Assembly: GCA_000739535.1 (NCBI GenBank)
Contig: DF820465.1
Coordinates: 754,285-818,284, forward strand
Source: Candidatus Vecturithrix granuli
Lineage (GTDB): Bacteria; Moduliflexota; Moduliflexia; Moduliflexales; Moduliflexaceae
Reading direction: 5' to 3'
DNA: 64,000 nucleotides
Notes under the pieces: model-generated
Told to the model about the DNA's origin: nothing
The model's input: only the letters and a program-made list of their open reading frames with translations
Database searches by the model: none
Made by a program: the position numbers and the translations under genes
Shown: one piece after another, positions 35,526 to 44,371 of the stretch
Layout of the letters: each line of letters begins with the position of its first letter
How positions within the stretch are numbered: the stretch's first letter is position 1

Positions 35526-37199
35526 CTATGAGGTTCGGCGACTTTGCAATTGCTGATGAACTGTAGTCACGGTCTCATGAAGTTGAGCAAGTTGTTCCTG
35601 GCTGTCGTGGATTCGTTTGAATACCGCCTCAAGGTGTTCACTGAGTTGGTGATATTGAAATCGCGTTTCCCCGAATGTTTCATCCAGGCTTGTTGCAAGT
35701 AAACGTAGTCCATTTTGCTCGTCCAAAATGAAATTTTTCAGATCGTGGACGAGGGTTGTGAGGAGCAGGTGCGATTCTAATAATTTTTCACTGACCTGGG
35801 TGTGTTCATTTGCCAGGCTTGTAAGATCTTTCTGTGCTGACCGTACATAGTCCTGCACGCCTGTGTTTGTGTGCGCCAAAAACACTTGCAACTGTTGCGT
35901 GGCGTCAACGAGCAGACCATGTTCCTGTTCGATCTTTTCGGCAATTTTCTCAAAAACCTGTCGGTTATCAGTCCAAATCCCATGGATATGCTGCACAATC
36001 TGATCAAATTGACTGAGGCGGGTTTCCGAGTGTTCAATATAATTCTTTGTGAGTTCGAGACTGGAACCTATCAGGTTCTGGTTCTCTTCGAGTTTGCCTA
36101 AAGCGAGGGAAAATTCTTTGAGCCCAGAGGTAATCGCTTCCTGGCTGCCAAGAAGTTGCTCTCGACTTTCCTGGAATGACGAGATAAATCCTCCAAAGGC
36201 CCGGAACGTACTGGTAAAGGTTTCCTGTCCAGTCTGAATCCCCTCTGCGGCTTGCTGCAAAAAGGCTCCCGTAGCTTTCAGGTGTTCTGACGTTTCTCCA
36301 ACGGTTTGCGCGATAATATGTTCAAGCACTTCTTTCAGTTGATGCGAAAGCGTCGTCGGAATAGCGCGTAAAATTTCCATGGCACTTACAGAAATATCTT
36401 TAGATTTCTCCCCGTAAAATCCTCGCAGGACGGGTAACAATTCTTCCAGAGTCAAATCTTCAATCTGGTTCAGAATGTACGATTGTTTGGTTCTGAGAAC
36501 AACATTCAGGTATCCCAGGACAAGATACGCAGTAATCCCGCCAATACTGGTGCCAAAGGCTTTATCCAGACCACCGAGCGTTTGTTTCATGTCAGAAAAT
36601 AAGGTCGCGATATCAATACTTTCCGTTGCTGTAAAAAAATGCTGCAAATATTTGACAGCCTGAACAAGTCCAAGAAATGTTCCTAATAAACCTATCATGA
36701 CCAAAATACCCGCAATATATCGGACACGATTGCCCCTCGGTTCCTCTTGTTGTTCTAATAAATGTAACAGCATTTCCTGATCTGGCCTCTCAATAGCTAA
36801 CGTCGCATTTACCAGGCGATAGATTCGAGTTTTCGTTAACGATGGATCAAGAACGGCAAAATGTTCATCCACGGTTCTACGCAAATTGTTCGATGTCATT
36901 TCCGCCGGGAGGGTATGTCTGTTTTGCACTAATCGCACGACATCAGATTTAAAATTTTTCAGGCGTTGGCGTACGGTACTCAGTTGACTCTCTTCTCGAT
37001 AAAAATTCAAAAGATGATAGGCGACCATGAGAATTCCAATCCCAAATAGTATCACAATCAGCCAACTAATTTCGCGATTATAAGAACTGAACACATAACC
37101 TTTCGACGCAAAAAACCAGAGCAACACTATGTATGCTCCGGTCGCCAAAATGATCTCTGAAAAATAGAATCCGACTTTTTTTATAGGTAGTTTAGTCAT
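35526..37199 (-). CDS. MotA/TolQ/ExbB-family channel protein with long cytoplasmic tail (ZorA-like)
   Basis: 557 residues. Two membrane helices lie near the N-terminus (about 13-33 and 44-63). A MotA/ExbB-type channel core follows, with two helices (about 162-182 and 216-240) containing IGLLGTFLGLVQAVK and LGGLDKAFGTSIGGITAY. About 310 residues of predicted helical coiled-coil tail come after (270-557; Gln- and Leu-rich, with hydrophobic repeats). A proton-channel stator with a long tail is the plan of ZorA from the Zorya anti-phage system. ZorA normally sits next to a MotB/OmpA-like ZorB and ZorC/D or E, none of which is here. It could instead power an envelope process. The partner subunit is missing from the window, so the assignment is by domain only. 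Confidence 0.75.
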   Translation of the reverse strand: MTKLPIKKVGFYFSEIILATGAYIVLLWFFASKGYVFSSYNREISWLIVILFGIGILMVAYHLLNFYREESQLSTVRQRLKNFKSDVVRLVQNRHTLPAEMTSNNLRRTVDEHFAVLDPSLTKTRIYRLVNATLAIERPDQEMLLHLLEQQEEPRGNRVRYIAGILVMIGLLGTFLGLVQAVKYLQHFFTATESIDIATLFSDMKQTLGGLDKAFGTSIGGITAYLVLGYLNVVLRTKQSYILNQIEDLTLEELLPVLRGFYGEKSKDISVSAMEILRAIPTTLSHQLKEVLEHIIAQTVGETSEHLKATGAFLQQAAEGIQTGQETFTSTFRAFGGFISSFQESREQLLGSQEAITSGLKEFSLALGKLEENQNLIGSSLELTKNYIEHSETRLSQFDQIVQHIHGIWTDNRQVFEKIAEKIEQEHGLLVDATQQLQVFLAHTNTGVQDYVRSAQKDLTSLANEHTQVSEKLLESHLLLTTLVHDLKNFILDEQNGLRLLATSLDETFGETRFQYHQLSEHLEAVFKRIHDSQEQLAQLHETVTTVHQQLQSRRTS

Positions 37200-37525
37200 A
37201 GCTCATGATCAACAAATATAGTTTCTAATGTTGGAATTATTTCGGGAATGAGGAACGAATTTTCGAAATAACAGAACCGTCCCTTTTGTTTCAACACATT
37301 CTGTTTGCCCGTGTAAGCTGCTAACACAGGCGGAATTCCACGTCAAGAATTTATTATCGCACAAACAAGAAAGTTCTTTTACAAAAAGCGTTTCATTAAG
37401 AATGACAATGAAACACAGGTGCTATCTGTGAAAATAGTGTTTGAGAACTTGACAGAGAACACCTATTTTGATAAATGTAAAATATATTCAAGTTTGTCAA
37501 GGTGACGTTCGAATATAACCTGGTT

Positions 37526-37559
37526 AAAAACCGGGTTTCTTCAAAAAAATCTGGTTTTT
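37526..37559. repeat. CCGGGTTTC-family palindrome, imperfect
   Basis: The arms AAAAACCGGGTTTCTTC and AAAAATCTGGTTTTT pair with a mismatch. It lies 39 bases upstream of the DUF362 gene in the gap 37200-37598. No gene ends before it on the plus strand, so it is not a terminator for a visible gene. Confidence 0.7.
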
Positions 37560-37598
37560 CGAGTCGAGAAATTTTTGACCGAATATGAAGAGAGTAGT

Positions 37599-38486
37599 AT
37601 GCGAAGATCAACAGTGGTGATTGTGCAAGATATTTCTGTTTTTCGCGGTGAGACAATTCAGCAAACGGTTGTCGCCCGGATGATCCAGAGCGGGATCAGC
37701 AAACTGATGGGAACCACAGACGCCTCCTCAGCATGGAATCAACTGTTCCGGGCTGATGATACGGTGGGTCTCAAAGTAAATTGTCTGGCCGGTCGCGGAT
37801 TATCAACCCATCCGGAAGTTGCGTATGGCATTGTGGAAGGTCTGAAACTTGTAGGGATTCCAGAAGAACATATTATCATCTGGGACAAAACCAATCGCGA
37901 TCTGAAACGCGGAGGGTATCAGGTTAATACTGGCAAACGTGGTGTCAAATGCTTTGGTACGGATGCTCTCCGCAATGGCTATGAAACAACTCCGAGCATT
38001 GCCGGGCAGGTCGGGAGTCTGTTTAGCACGATTCTGTCGCAATATTGCAGTGCAACCGTCAATATACCTCTGCTGAAAGATCACGATTTATCTGGGGTGT
38101 CAATCAGTCTCAAAAACTTTTATGGCGCAATTCATAATCCGAACAAATACCATCAGAATAATTGTAATCCGTATATTGCCGATTTGAATACTCATCCCTA
38201 TATTCAAAAAAAGGTCAAGTTAATAATCTGTGATGCTCTGCTGCCCCAATATCACGGCGGTCCCTCATTCAAACCTCAGTGGACCTGGAAATTCGGCGCA
38301 TTGCTATTCAGCCTTGATCCGGTTGCGCTTGACGCCGTTGGCGCGGATTTGATTGAGCAGCAACGACGGCAGCATGGCATACCCACGCTGCGAGAAGCCG
38401 GACGTCATCCGCAATATATCCATACTGCCGCCGAATATGGGCTGGGAGTGGACGATCTCTCCCGAATTGACATTATGTATTGTTGA
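37599..38486 (+). CDS. DUF362 protein
   Basis: About 295 residues from the ATG at 37599, preceded by GAAGAGAG; a TTG start at 37575 is possible. It has the DUF362 features: TVGLKVNCLAGRGLSTHPE near the N-terminus, VNIPLLKDHDLSGVSISLKNFYGAI in the middle, and LDPVALDAVGADLI near the C-terminus. DUF362 proteins often occur with ferredoxin or iron-sulfur partners and are thought to bind a cofactor or metal; the reaction is unknown. The radical-SAM gene follows after a hairpin, and the pair is likely functionally linked. Confidence 0.85.
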   Translation: MRRSTVVIVQDISVFRGETIQQTVVARMIQSGISKLMGTTDASSAWNQLFRADDTVGLKVNCLAGRGLSTHPEVAYGIVEGLKLVGIPEEHIIIWDKTNRDLKRGGYQVNTGKRGVKCFGTDALRNGYETTPSIAGQVGSLFSTILSQYCSATVNIPLLKDHDLSGVSISLKNFYGAIHNPNKYHQNNCNPYIADLNTHPYIQKKVKLIICDALLPQYHGGPSFKPQWTWKFGALLFSLDPVALDAVGADLIEQQRRQHGIPTLREAGRHPQYIHTAAEYGLGVDDLSRIDIMYC

Positions 38487-38502
38487 GATGTCAAACAACG
38501 GA

Positions 38503-38548
38503 AATCCGGCGTCAACAAGAATACCCCAATTCTTATTGACGCCGGATT
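38503..38548. repeat. Inverted repeat between DUF362 and radical-SAM genes
   Basis: The 20-base arms pair in all but one position (left begins AATCCGGCGTCAAC, right ends GACGCCGGATT) around a 6-base loop. There is no T tract, and both flanking genes read on the plus strand, so it may be an intercistronic processing or attenuation structure. Confidence 0.75.
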
Positions 38549-38563
38549 CCTGTCGTTCACGTT

Positions 38564-39766
38564 ATGAAACTCTCACGTCGTAGATTTTTAGAAGTCAGTT
38601 CAAAAGGGACAATGTGCCTGGGTCTTGGTTCCCCATTTCTGATGCCGCAGCATGTTTCCGCTCAGGATAAAAACATTCCTTCAGGCAAAGGACTTGACCA
38701 TCTGGAATTTCAGGAACCGCAAGAAGAACCCGAATTGCTCAAAGAAGCAATGTTTTACACCCCTCTTGACGAACTGCGCGTGCAGTGTAACCTCTGTCCC
38801 TGGGAATGTGCGGTGGCGGATCAGGAACGCGGGACTTGCGGGGTACGGGAAAATCGTCAGGGCAAATATTACACTCTGGTACACTCCCGGCCCTGCGCCG
38901 CCCATGTGGATCCGATAGAGAAAAAACCACTATTTCATTATCTGCCCGGATCACTGGCGTTTTCAATCGCGACCGCAGGCTGTAATATTGAATGTAAATT
39001 TTGTCAAAATTGGGACATCGCCCAGGTACGCCCTGAACAGGTCAAATCATATTACCTCCCGCCGGAAGGTGTGATGGATATTGCTTTGCGCTATGAATGT
39101 CAAACCATTGCTTATACCTATTCCGAACCGGTCGTGTTTTACGAGTATGTGTACGATTCAGCGCAACATGCGCGCCAATCCGGGATTGGCAATGTGATCA
39201 TTTCCAATGGTTTTATCAAAAAGGCCCCTCTTGTAGAATTATGCCAATACCTCACAGGGGTCAAAATTGATCTGAAAGCCTTTACCGAGAAATTTTATCG
39301 GGAAATTTGTCGCGGACAACTGCAACCAGTGCTGAATACGCTGGAAACTCTGCGCGATCTTGGAATCTGGTATGAAATCGTTGTGTTAATCGTGCCCACC
39401 CTCAATGACAACCGCCAGGAAATTCAAGACATGTCGCATTGGATTTACCAGGAACTCGGCTCGCAGGTGCCGGTACACTTCTCGCGCTTCCATCCAATGT
39501 ATAAAATCAATAATCTGCCGCCGACGCCAGTCAAAACGATTGAAATGGCTCGCAATATCGCACTGGAAACAGGATTGCAGTATGTGTATGTCGGTAATCT
39601 GGTCGGGCATCCGGGCGAAAGCACCTATTGCCCCGGCTGCGGCAAGAGGATCATCCACCGCATTGGCTATCACATTGAGAGTGTGGAACTTGATGAAACC
39701 GGACACTGTCAACATTGTCAATATCAGATTCCTGGCGTGTGGAGTGCAAAGCAATTGACGCTATAA
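38564..39766 (+). CDS. AmmeMemoRadiSam-type radical SAM protein with Tat signal
   Basis: 400 residues. The N-terminus MKLSRRRFLEVSSKG is a twin-arginine signal. A Cys-rich lead-in (CNLCPWECAV, GTCGVREN) is followed by the radical-SAM cluster motif CNIECKFCQNW, SAM-binding GIGNVIISNGFI-like segments, and C-terminal cysteines in YCPGCGKR and HCQHCQ. This resembles the radical-SAM enzyme of the AmmeMemoRadiSam group (AmrS-like), whose cytoplasmic members act with AMMECR1- and Memo-type proteins. Those partners are not in the window. A Tat signal on a radical-SAM enzyme is unusual and implies folding in the cytoplasm before export, or a non-functional signal. It is paired with the DUF362 gene. 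Confidence 0.85.
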   Translation: MKLSRRRFLEVSSKGTMCLGLGSPFLMPQHVSAQDKNIPSGKGLDHLEFQEPQEEPELLKEAMFYTPLDELRVQCNLCPWECAVADQERGTCGVRENRQGKYYTLVHSRPCAAHVDPIEKKPLFHYLPGSLAFSIATAGCNIECKFCQNWDIAQVRPEQVKSYYLPPEGVMDIALRYECQTIAYTYSEPVVFYEYVYDSAQHARQSGIGNVIISNGFIKKAPLVELCQYLTGVKIDLKAFTEKFYREICRGQLQPVLNTLETLRDLGIWYEIVVLIVPTLNDNRQEIQDMSHWIYQELGSQVPVHFSRFHPMYKINNLPPTPVKTIEMARNIALETGLQYVYVGNLVGHPGESTYCPGCGKRIIHRIGYHIESVELDETGHCQHCQYQIPGVWSAKQLTL

Positions 39767-39904
39767 TCAGAAAAATCAGATCAATCGCTTGACGAACCGG
39801 GTATTTGTGTCTATATTCAAACAAGATGAACAACGTGATATATTCCTGAATATGATTTCAACAGTTTGTGAACAGACTCTTGAATTCCTTGAACAGAGTG
39901 AATT

Positions 39905-40843
39905 ATGAACGAACGCTTTCGATTTTATGAGCAAGAACCGATCAACATTGAGTATGAAATCAAGGACGAAACTCCCGGAATGGTTCATGCCGCAGAACGA
40001 AAACCCCGGAGCGCCCGGCTGAATGTGATTTTGTTTCTTGCGACATTTGTAACTACAACCCTGGCGGGGGCGTTAATGGAGGCCGGGCCGCACGCGTCAT
40101 TCCTTGCACAAATCCATAAAGGCCTCCCTTTTTCCGTTACGCTCTTGATGATTCTATTGTTTCATGAGTTCGGCCATTATTTTATGGCGAAAAGGCATCA
40201 TGTTGAAGCCACGTTGCCCTATTTTATTCCGGCGCCATCAATTATCGGTACGTTCGGAGCAGTGATTAAAATGCGTTCGCCTTTGCGATCAAAGCGAGCG
40301 TTATTGGATATTGGCGCAGCAGGCCCTCTGGCTGGTATCATTGTGGCGATTCCTGCGACGATAATCGGCTTACACCTTTCTGAGATCAAGGCCGTCACAG
40401 ACACACACGGGGGGCTTTCTCTGGGATCATCGCTGCTATTTTCTTTCCTGGCTCGCATATCAGTCGGATCACTTCCTGAGAATCATGATATTTTTCTCCA
40501 TCCCGTCGCGTTTGCCGGATGGATTGGAATGCTTGTGACGATGTTGAATCTTTTACCGATCGGACAATTGGATGGCGGACATATTGCCTATGCTGTCTTA
40601 GGCCAACGCTTACATCGGTTTGCCGCCTATATTATTCTGCCATTATTGTTTGTGTTAGGCATAGTTGCCTGGAAAGGTTGGCTGATCTGGTGTGCATTGC
40701 TCTTTTTCGTCATGGGGATCAAACATCCTCCCACAATGGATGAATATTCACCGTTGGATCGGAGACGAACAATTATCGGCTGGATTGCCCTGGCACTGTT
40801 TGTGCTGACATTTACCCCCAGCCCCTTTCAGATCACGTTCTAA
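39905..40843 (+). CDS. Site-2 protease family (M50) membrane metalloprotease
   Basis: 312 residues with about six membrane helices. The zinc site HEFGH lies in one helix (LFHEFGHYFMA, about residue 105) and the third metal ligand in NLLPIGQLDGGHIAYA (about 215-230). The N-terminal 30 residues are charged and cytoplasmic. There is no PDZ domain visible, which fits the compact S2P class rather than RseP. These enzymes cut substrates within the membrane, often to release regulators. It stands 138 bases after the radical-SAM gene and ends at a terminator. Substrate unknown. Confidence 0.9.
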   Translation: MNERFRFYEQEPINIEYEIKDETPGMVHAAERKPRSARLNVILFLATFVTTTLAGALMEAGPHASFLAQIHKGLPFSVTLLMILLFHEFGHYFMAKRHHVEATLPYFIPAPSIIGTFGAVIKMRSPLRSKRALLDIGAAGPLAGIIVAIPATIIGLHLSEIKAVTDTHGGLSLGSSLLFSFLARISVGSLPENHDIFLHPVAFAGWIGMLVTMLNLLPIGQLDGGHIAYAVLGQRLHRFAAYIILPLLFVLGIVAWKGWLIWCALLFFVMGIKHPPTMDEYSPLDRRRTIIGWIALALFVLTFTPSPFQITF

Positions 40844-40883
40844 AAAAGAACCTGGGTCTTTGGGAAACCCCCGGGTTCTTTTT
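40843..40883. terminator. Bidirectional terminator after the site-2 protease
   Basis: The stem AAAAAGAACC/GGGTTCTTTTT with an inner CCC/GGG has T runs on both strands. It follows the stop of the protease gene and touches the stop of the convergent small minus-strand gene. Confidence 0.85.
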
Positions 40884-41208
40884 AACGCGGTTTTTTAAAG
40901 CGGGCCGGAATCATCTCAGCAATTTTTTCGCTGGTGGTGCTGGCCATTTTACTCATTTTGTCCAGAAAGCTTTTCCGCATCTCCTCGGAATCCGTATTTT
41001 TCCAGAGTATTGCTAGCAGACGCGGGAAAAATTCTTGCATGTCAACGCCTTCCAGCAATCGCGTAATGGCTTGCTCAACGAGGCATTGTTTCTGTTCCGG
41101 CGTCATCTCACGGAAAAAATGCTCAACGGCTCTGGCGAACAGGGCTTCTTTCTCTTCCTGAGACAATCGTTGGATATAGCCGTCTAATAATTTTTCCGCA
41201 AACTTCAT
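40882..41208 (-). CDS. Small helical protein of unknown function
   Basis: 108 residues, predicted helical and amphipathic, with a heptad-like pattern (MKFAEKLLDGYIQRLSQEEK, AITRLLEGVDMQEFFPRLLA) and a basic C-terminus. No membrane segment, signal or recognised domain. It could be a small dimeric regulator or scaffold. It converges with the protease gene and is followed upstream by the palindrome cluster at 41267-41322. Confidence 0.7.
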   Translation of the reverse strand: MKFAEKLLDGYIQRLSQEEKEALFARAVEHFFREMTPEQKQCLVEQAITRLLEGVDMQEFFPRLLAILWKNTDSEEMRKSFLDKMSKMASTTSEKIAEMIPARFKKPR

Positions 41209-41266
41209 AACGGATATTCGGAGTCCCGCCTTCAGACCCTGGGAGTATCAAAGCTCGTCTTTGGCT

Positions 41267-41322
41267 GTCAAAGCCAAGCTTTGACACCTGAGAACGCCTG
41301 GCTGTCAAAGCAGAGCTTTGAC
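41267..41322. repeat. Two 19-base palindromes GTCAAAGC/GCTTTGAC
   Basis: Two copies of an 8-base inverted repeat (GTCAAAGC then GCTTTGAC with a 3-base loop) lie at 41267-41285 and 41304-41322, between the small helical gene and glgC. Similar GTCAAxGC palindromes occur at 49653-49669 and near 51410-51450, so this is a small dispersed family. Confidence 0.8.
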
Positions 41323-41357
41323 ACTCCTGAGTGCGCCACAATCATTGTGATCACTTC

Positions 41358-42635
41358 TTATAAATTTTCATGCCCCACGGATTGTCCGCTGCTGATGACC
41401 TTCGCCGCATAATGTTCTGTGGTGACGCGCGGGTAAATGACGCAATTTTTTTCAACCACTACATGCGGGGGAACCATGGCATCTTTCCCTAAAATCGTAA
41501 TTCCGGTGCTTAGATATTTGGGAAAATCCTGATTGGGAATATTTTCTCCGCTAACTCCAATCTGGCATCCTTCTCCAAAGATCACATCTTTGTCGCTGAC
41601 GATATTTTCCACTACAGCCCGTTTACCGATATGACAATCGTGCATAATCACCGAATTTCTCACGATCGCGCCCTCTTCCACAGTGACTCCGGGCGATAAA
41701 ATACTGTGTTCTACCGTTCCATTAATCACACAACCTCTGGAAACCACCGCATTGGCGACCTCTGCCTGTGCTAAACATTTTGCCGGAGGCCGGTCAGCGA
41801 CACCCCGTTCTTCAAGATTGGTTCGCACTCCCCATGCTGCTATATCCAGGCCGGATTGCTGATCCAACATGTCCATATTCGCATCCAGATAGGATTGCAC
41901 TGTGCCGACATCCCGCCAGTAACCTTCAAACACGTAATTATAGACCTGACATTCAGCAATCATACCTGGAATAATGTTTCCGCCGAAATCATGTTGGCTT
42001 TCCGGATTTCTAGCGTCAATTTCTAGCTTTTCAATCAGCACATCGGCCTTGAAGACATACACGCCCATGGAAGCCAATGTACTTTCCGGCTGCTTCGGTT
42101 TTTCGTGAAAGCGCACAATGCGATTCTCTTCATTGACCGTCATAATGCCAAAACGATTGGCTTCGCTCAAAGGAACATTCATCGTGGCAATCGTCAAATC
42201 CGCATCTTTTTCTTGATGATACGCAAGCATTTTCCAATAATCCATGCTATAAATATGATCCCCGGATAACAGCAGGACATTTTTGGGATGGTAGCGTTTA
42301 ATGTACCAGAGATTTTGATAAATGGCGTCTGCTGTGCCTTTGTACCAATCAGAGCTATGGGTTCCGGTATATGGCGGGAGCACCTTAATTTCGCGTTTTC
42401 GCCCGATCAAATCCCAGGGTGCTCCGGATTTGAGGTGATCCATCAACGAACTTGGGCGATATTGCGTCAGAACGCCGACAACATTAATTCTGGCGTGCAT
42501 GACATTACTCAATGAAAAATCAATGATCCGATAAATCCCCCCAAACGGAACTGCTGGTTTGGCTCTCGCGCTTGAGAAGATGATTAAGCGGCTTCCCTGA
42601 CCGCCAGCCAATACCATGGCGATTGTATCACGCAT
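41358..42635 (-). CDS. glgC: Glucose-1-phosphate adenylyltransferase
   Basis: 425 residues with the nucleotidyltransferase motif AMVLAGGQGSRL followed by RAKPAVPFGGIYRIIDF, the glucose-1-phosphate-binding motif FEGYWRDVGTV, and a C-terminal left-handed beta-helix with the repeated hydrophobic pattern IVRNSVIMHDCHIG. It makes ADP-glucose for glycogen. GGAGGAG precedes the ATG at 42635. It is alone here, without glgA or glgB, downstream of ruvB and separated from it by a heptad repeat array. Confidence 0.95.
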   Translation of the reverse strand: MRDTIAMVLAGGQGSRLIIFSSARAKPAVPFGGIYRIIDFSLSNVMHARINVVGVLTQYRPSSLMDHLKSGAPWDLIGRKREIKVLPPYTGTHSSDWYKGTADAIYQNLWYIKRYHPKNVLLLSGDHIYSMDYWKMLAYHQEKDADLTIATMNVPLSEANRFGIMTVNEENRIVRFHEKPKQPESTLASMGVYVFKADVLIEKLEIDARNPESQHDFGGNIIPGMIAECQVYNYVFEGYWRDVGTVQSYLDANMDMLDQQSGLDIAAWGVRTNLEERGVADRPPAKCLAQAEVANAVVSRGCVINGTVEHSILSPGVTVEEGAIVRNSVIMHDCHIGKRAVVENIVSDKDVIFGEGCQIGVSGENIPNQDFPKYLSTGITILGKDAMVPPHVVVEKNCVIYPRVTTEHYAAKVISSGQSVGHENL

Positions 42636-42655
42636 AGGTCTCCTCCTTTTTTAGT

Positions 42656-42704
42656 TTTCAGTGATCCGTAAGCAGTAAAGACTGAACACTGATTACTGAT
42701 TACT
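42656..42704. repeat. Inverted array of 7-base units, short copy
   Basis: The left arm has TTTCAGT, GATCCGT and AAGCAGT (42656-42676), then a 4-base spacer, then ACTGAAC, ACTGATT, ACTGATT and a partial unit. It lies between the ruvB stop and the glgC start on the minus strand. Same family as the arrays at 1089 and 47049. Confidence 0.85.
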
Positions 42705-42715
42705 TTCACAAAGTC

Positions 42716-43765
42716 CTACCACAGACTCTGTTGCGGAACTGTCGGCCCTGTGATTCGTTCTCCGTGTTGACGCGATTTTCCAAAGTGTTCATACGCAAGT
42801 CTTGTTGCTTTACGACCTCGCGGTGTGCGTTCCAGATAGCCACACTGAATCAGAAACGGCTCATATACGTCTTCAATCGTATCTTTCTCTTCACTAATGG
42901 CTGCAGCAAGGGTATCAAGCCCGACCGGCCCCCCATCAAATTTTTCAATAATCGTCAACAGCAAGTTTCGATCCATAAAATCAAGCCCCTGCTCATCGAC
43001 TTCTAACATGATTAACCCGATTTTGGCAACTTCTAACGTAATCACATTATTAGCTTTCACCTGGGCATAATCGCGAATTCGACGCAGCAATCGGTTAGCA
43101 ATCCGTGGCGTTCCTCTAGAACGACGAGCGATTTCATACGCGCCGTCCGAATCAATCTGAATTTTCAGGATTTTCGCAGAGCGCATGACAATATGCTGCA
43201 ATTCTTCGGGGGTGTAGAATTCTAAGCGATGAATGATGCCAAATCGGTCTCGGAGCGGCGAGGTTAATAACCCCACCCTGGTCGTTGCGCCGACCAATGT
43301 GAACTTGGGCGTGTTGAGTTTAATTGAACGAGCGTTCGGCCCCTGACCGACAATCAGATCGAGTTGAAAATCTTCCATGGCCGGATATAAAATTTCTTCG
43401 ACCACGCGATTCAAACGGTGAATCTCATCAATAAATAACACATCGTGCTCGCTCAAATTCGTCAGAATGCCGGAAAGTTCCCCCGCATGTTCAACGACCG
43501 GGCCTGATGTGGTTTTAATATTCACATTCATTTCCCGGGCAATAATGTGCGCCAACGTGGTTTTACCCAGCCCTGGCGGACCATAAAAGAGAGCATGATC
43601 TAATGCCTCGCCTCGTTCCTTGGCGGCCTGAATAAAAATCTTCAGATTCTCCTTCACCTTTTGCTGTCCGACGTAATCCTCGATCTTCTGGGGCCGGAGC
43701 GTCTGTTCGATTTCATAGTCTTCGTCCCGCGTATCAGGAGTAACCAGGCGATGTTGTGATTCCAT
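42716..43765 (-). CDS. ruvB: Holliday junction branch migration ATPase RuvB
   Basis: 349 residues. AAA+ ATPase with Walker [14 protein letters not shown], Walker [12 protein letters not shown] and sensor 1 [10 protein letters not shown]. The C-terminal winged helix has [20 protein letters not shown] and ends [12 protein letters not shown]. It drives branch migration of Holliday junctions with RuvA; RuvC resolves them. It is the last of the ruvC-ruvA-ruvB run, starting 9 bases after ruvA. Confidence 0.97.
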   Translation of the reverse strand: MESQHRLVTPDTRDEDYEIEQTLRPQKIEDYVGQQKVKENLKIFIQAAKERGEALDHALFYGPPGLGKTTLAHIIAREMNVNIKTTSGPVVEHAGELSGILTNLSEHDVLFIDEIHRLNRVVEEILYPAMEDFQLDLIVGQGPNARSIKLNTPKFTLVGATTRVGLLTSPLRDRFGIIHRLEFYTPEELQHIVMRSAKILKIQIDSDGAYEIARRSRGTPRIANRLLRRIRDYAQVKANNVITLEVAKIGLIMLEVDEQGLDFMDRNLLLTIIEKFDGGPVGLDTLAAAISEEKDTIEDVYEPFLIQCGYLERTPRGRKATRLAYEHFGKSRQHGERITGPTVPQQSLW

Positions 43766-43774
43766 AAGCGTCGT

Positions 43775-44371
43775 TTATTTTCCGGTCAGATATTTTAATG
43801 AAAGGCGAATAATATCTTCAAGCTGCCCATCTCGACCGATTTCATGGAGTGCACGCTTCACGGTGCGTTCAGATTCCGGACGTTTGTAGCCCAAATTTAA
43901 CAACGCGGAAAGCGCATCGTCAAAGATGTCAGCAGGCGCGGTCACCGTTTCCTGTTCAGCAGCCTGTGCTTTGGGCACTTTATCTTTTAATTCCAAAATC
44001 ATGCGTTCAGACGTCTTTTTGCCAATACCCGGGATGGAATTGAGTTTCAGGATATTCCCGCTGATAATCGCGGTCGTTAAATCGTCGGCAGAAATTCCTG
44101 AAAGAATGTTTTGCGCCAGTTTGGGCCCGATTTTGGAGACGCCTAATAACATTCTGAACATGGCTTTTTCTTTCAGCGTCAAAAATCCATAAAGTTCCAG
44201 GGCGTTTTCGCGAAAAGCGGTGTGAATGTGCAAGGTCAGAACTTCGCCGCGCTCCGGCAATTCATAAAAGGTGGAAAGCGGAATAAAGACCTGATACCCC
44301 ACTCCCCCGACATCTAAAATGATTTCCTCTGGAGCTTTAGCGGCTAATTTTCCGGTTAAACGTGCGATCAT
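43775..44371 (-). CDS. ruvA: Holliday junction DNA-binding protein RuvA
   Basis: About 198 residues beginning MIARLTGKLAAK; the longer open frame upstream is unlikely because the ATG at 44371 overlaps the ruvC stop (ATGA). OB-fold N-terminal domain, helix-hairpin-helix motifs (VSKIGPKLAQNILS and LNSIPGIGKKTSERMILELK) and a small C-terminal domain joined by a flexible linker. RuvA tetramers hold the Holliday junction and load RuvB. Confidence 0.95.
   Translation of the reverse strand: MIARLTGKLAAKAPEEIILDVGGVGYQVFIPLSTFYELPERGEVLTLHIHTAFRENALELYGFLTLKEKAMFRMLLGVSKIGPKLAQNILSGISADDLTTAIISGNILKLNSIPGIGKKTSERMILELKDKVPKAQAAEQETVTAPADIFDDALSALLNLGYKRPESERTVKRALHEIGRDGQLEDIIRLSLKYLTGK

Noticed and set aside
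35526..37199. A complete Zorya defence system
   Set aside because: Only a ZorA-like protein is present; ZorB and the helicase or nuclease partners are absent from the flanks.
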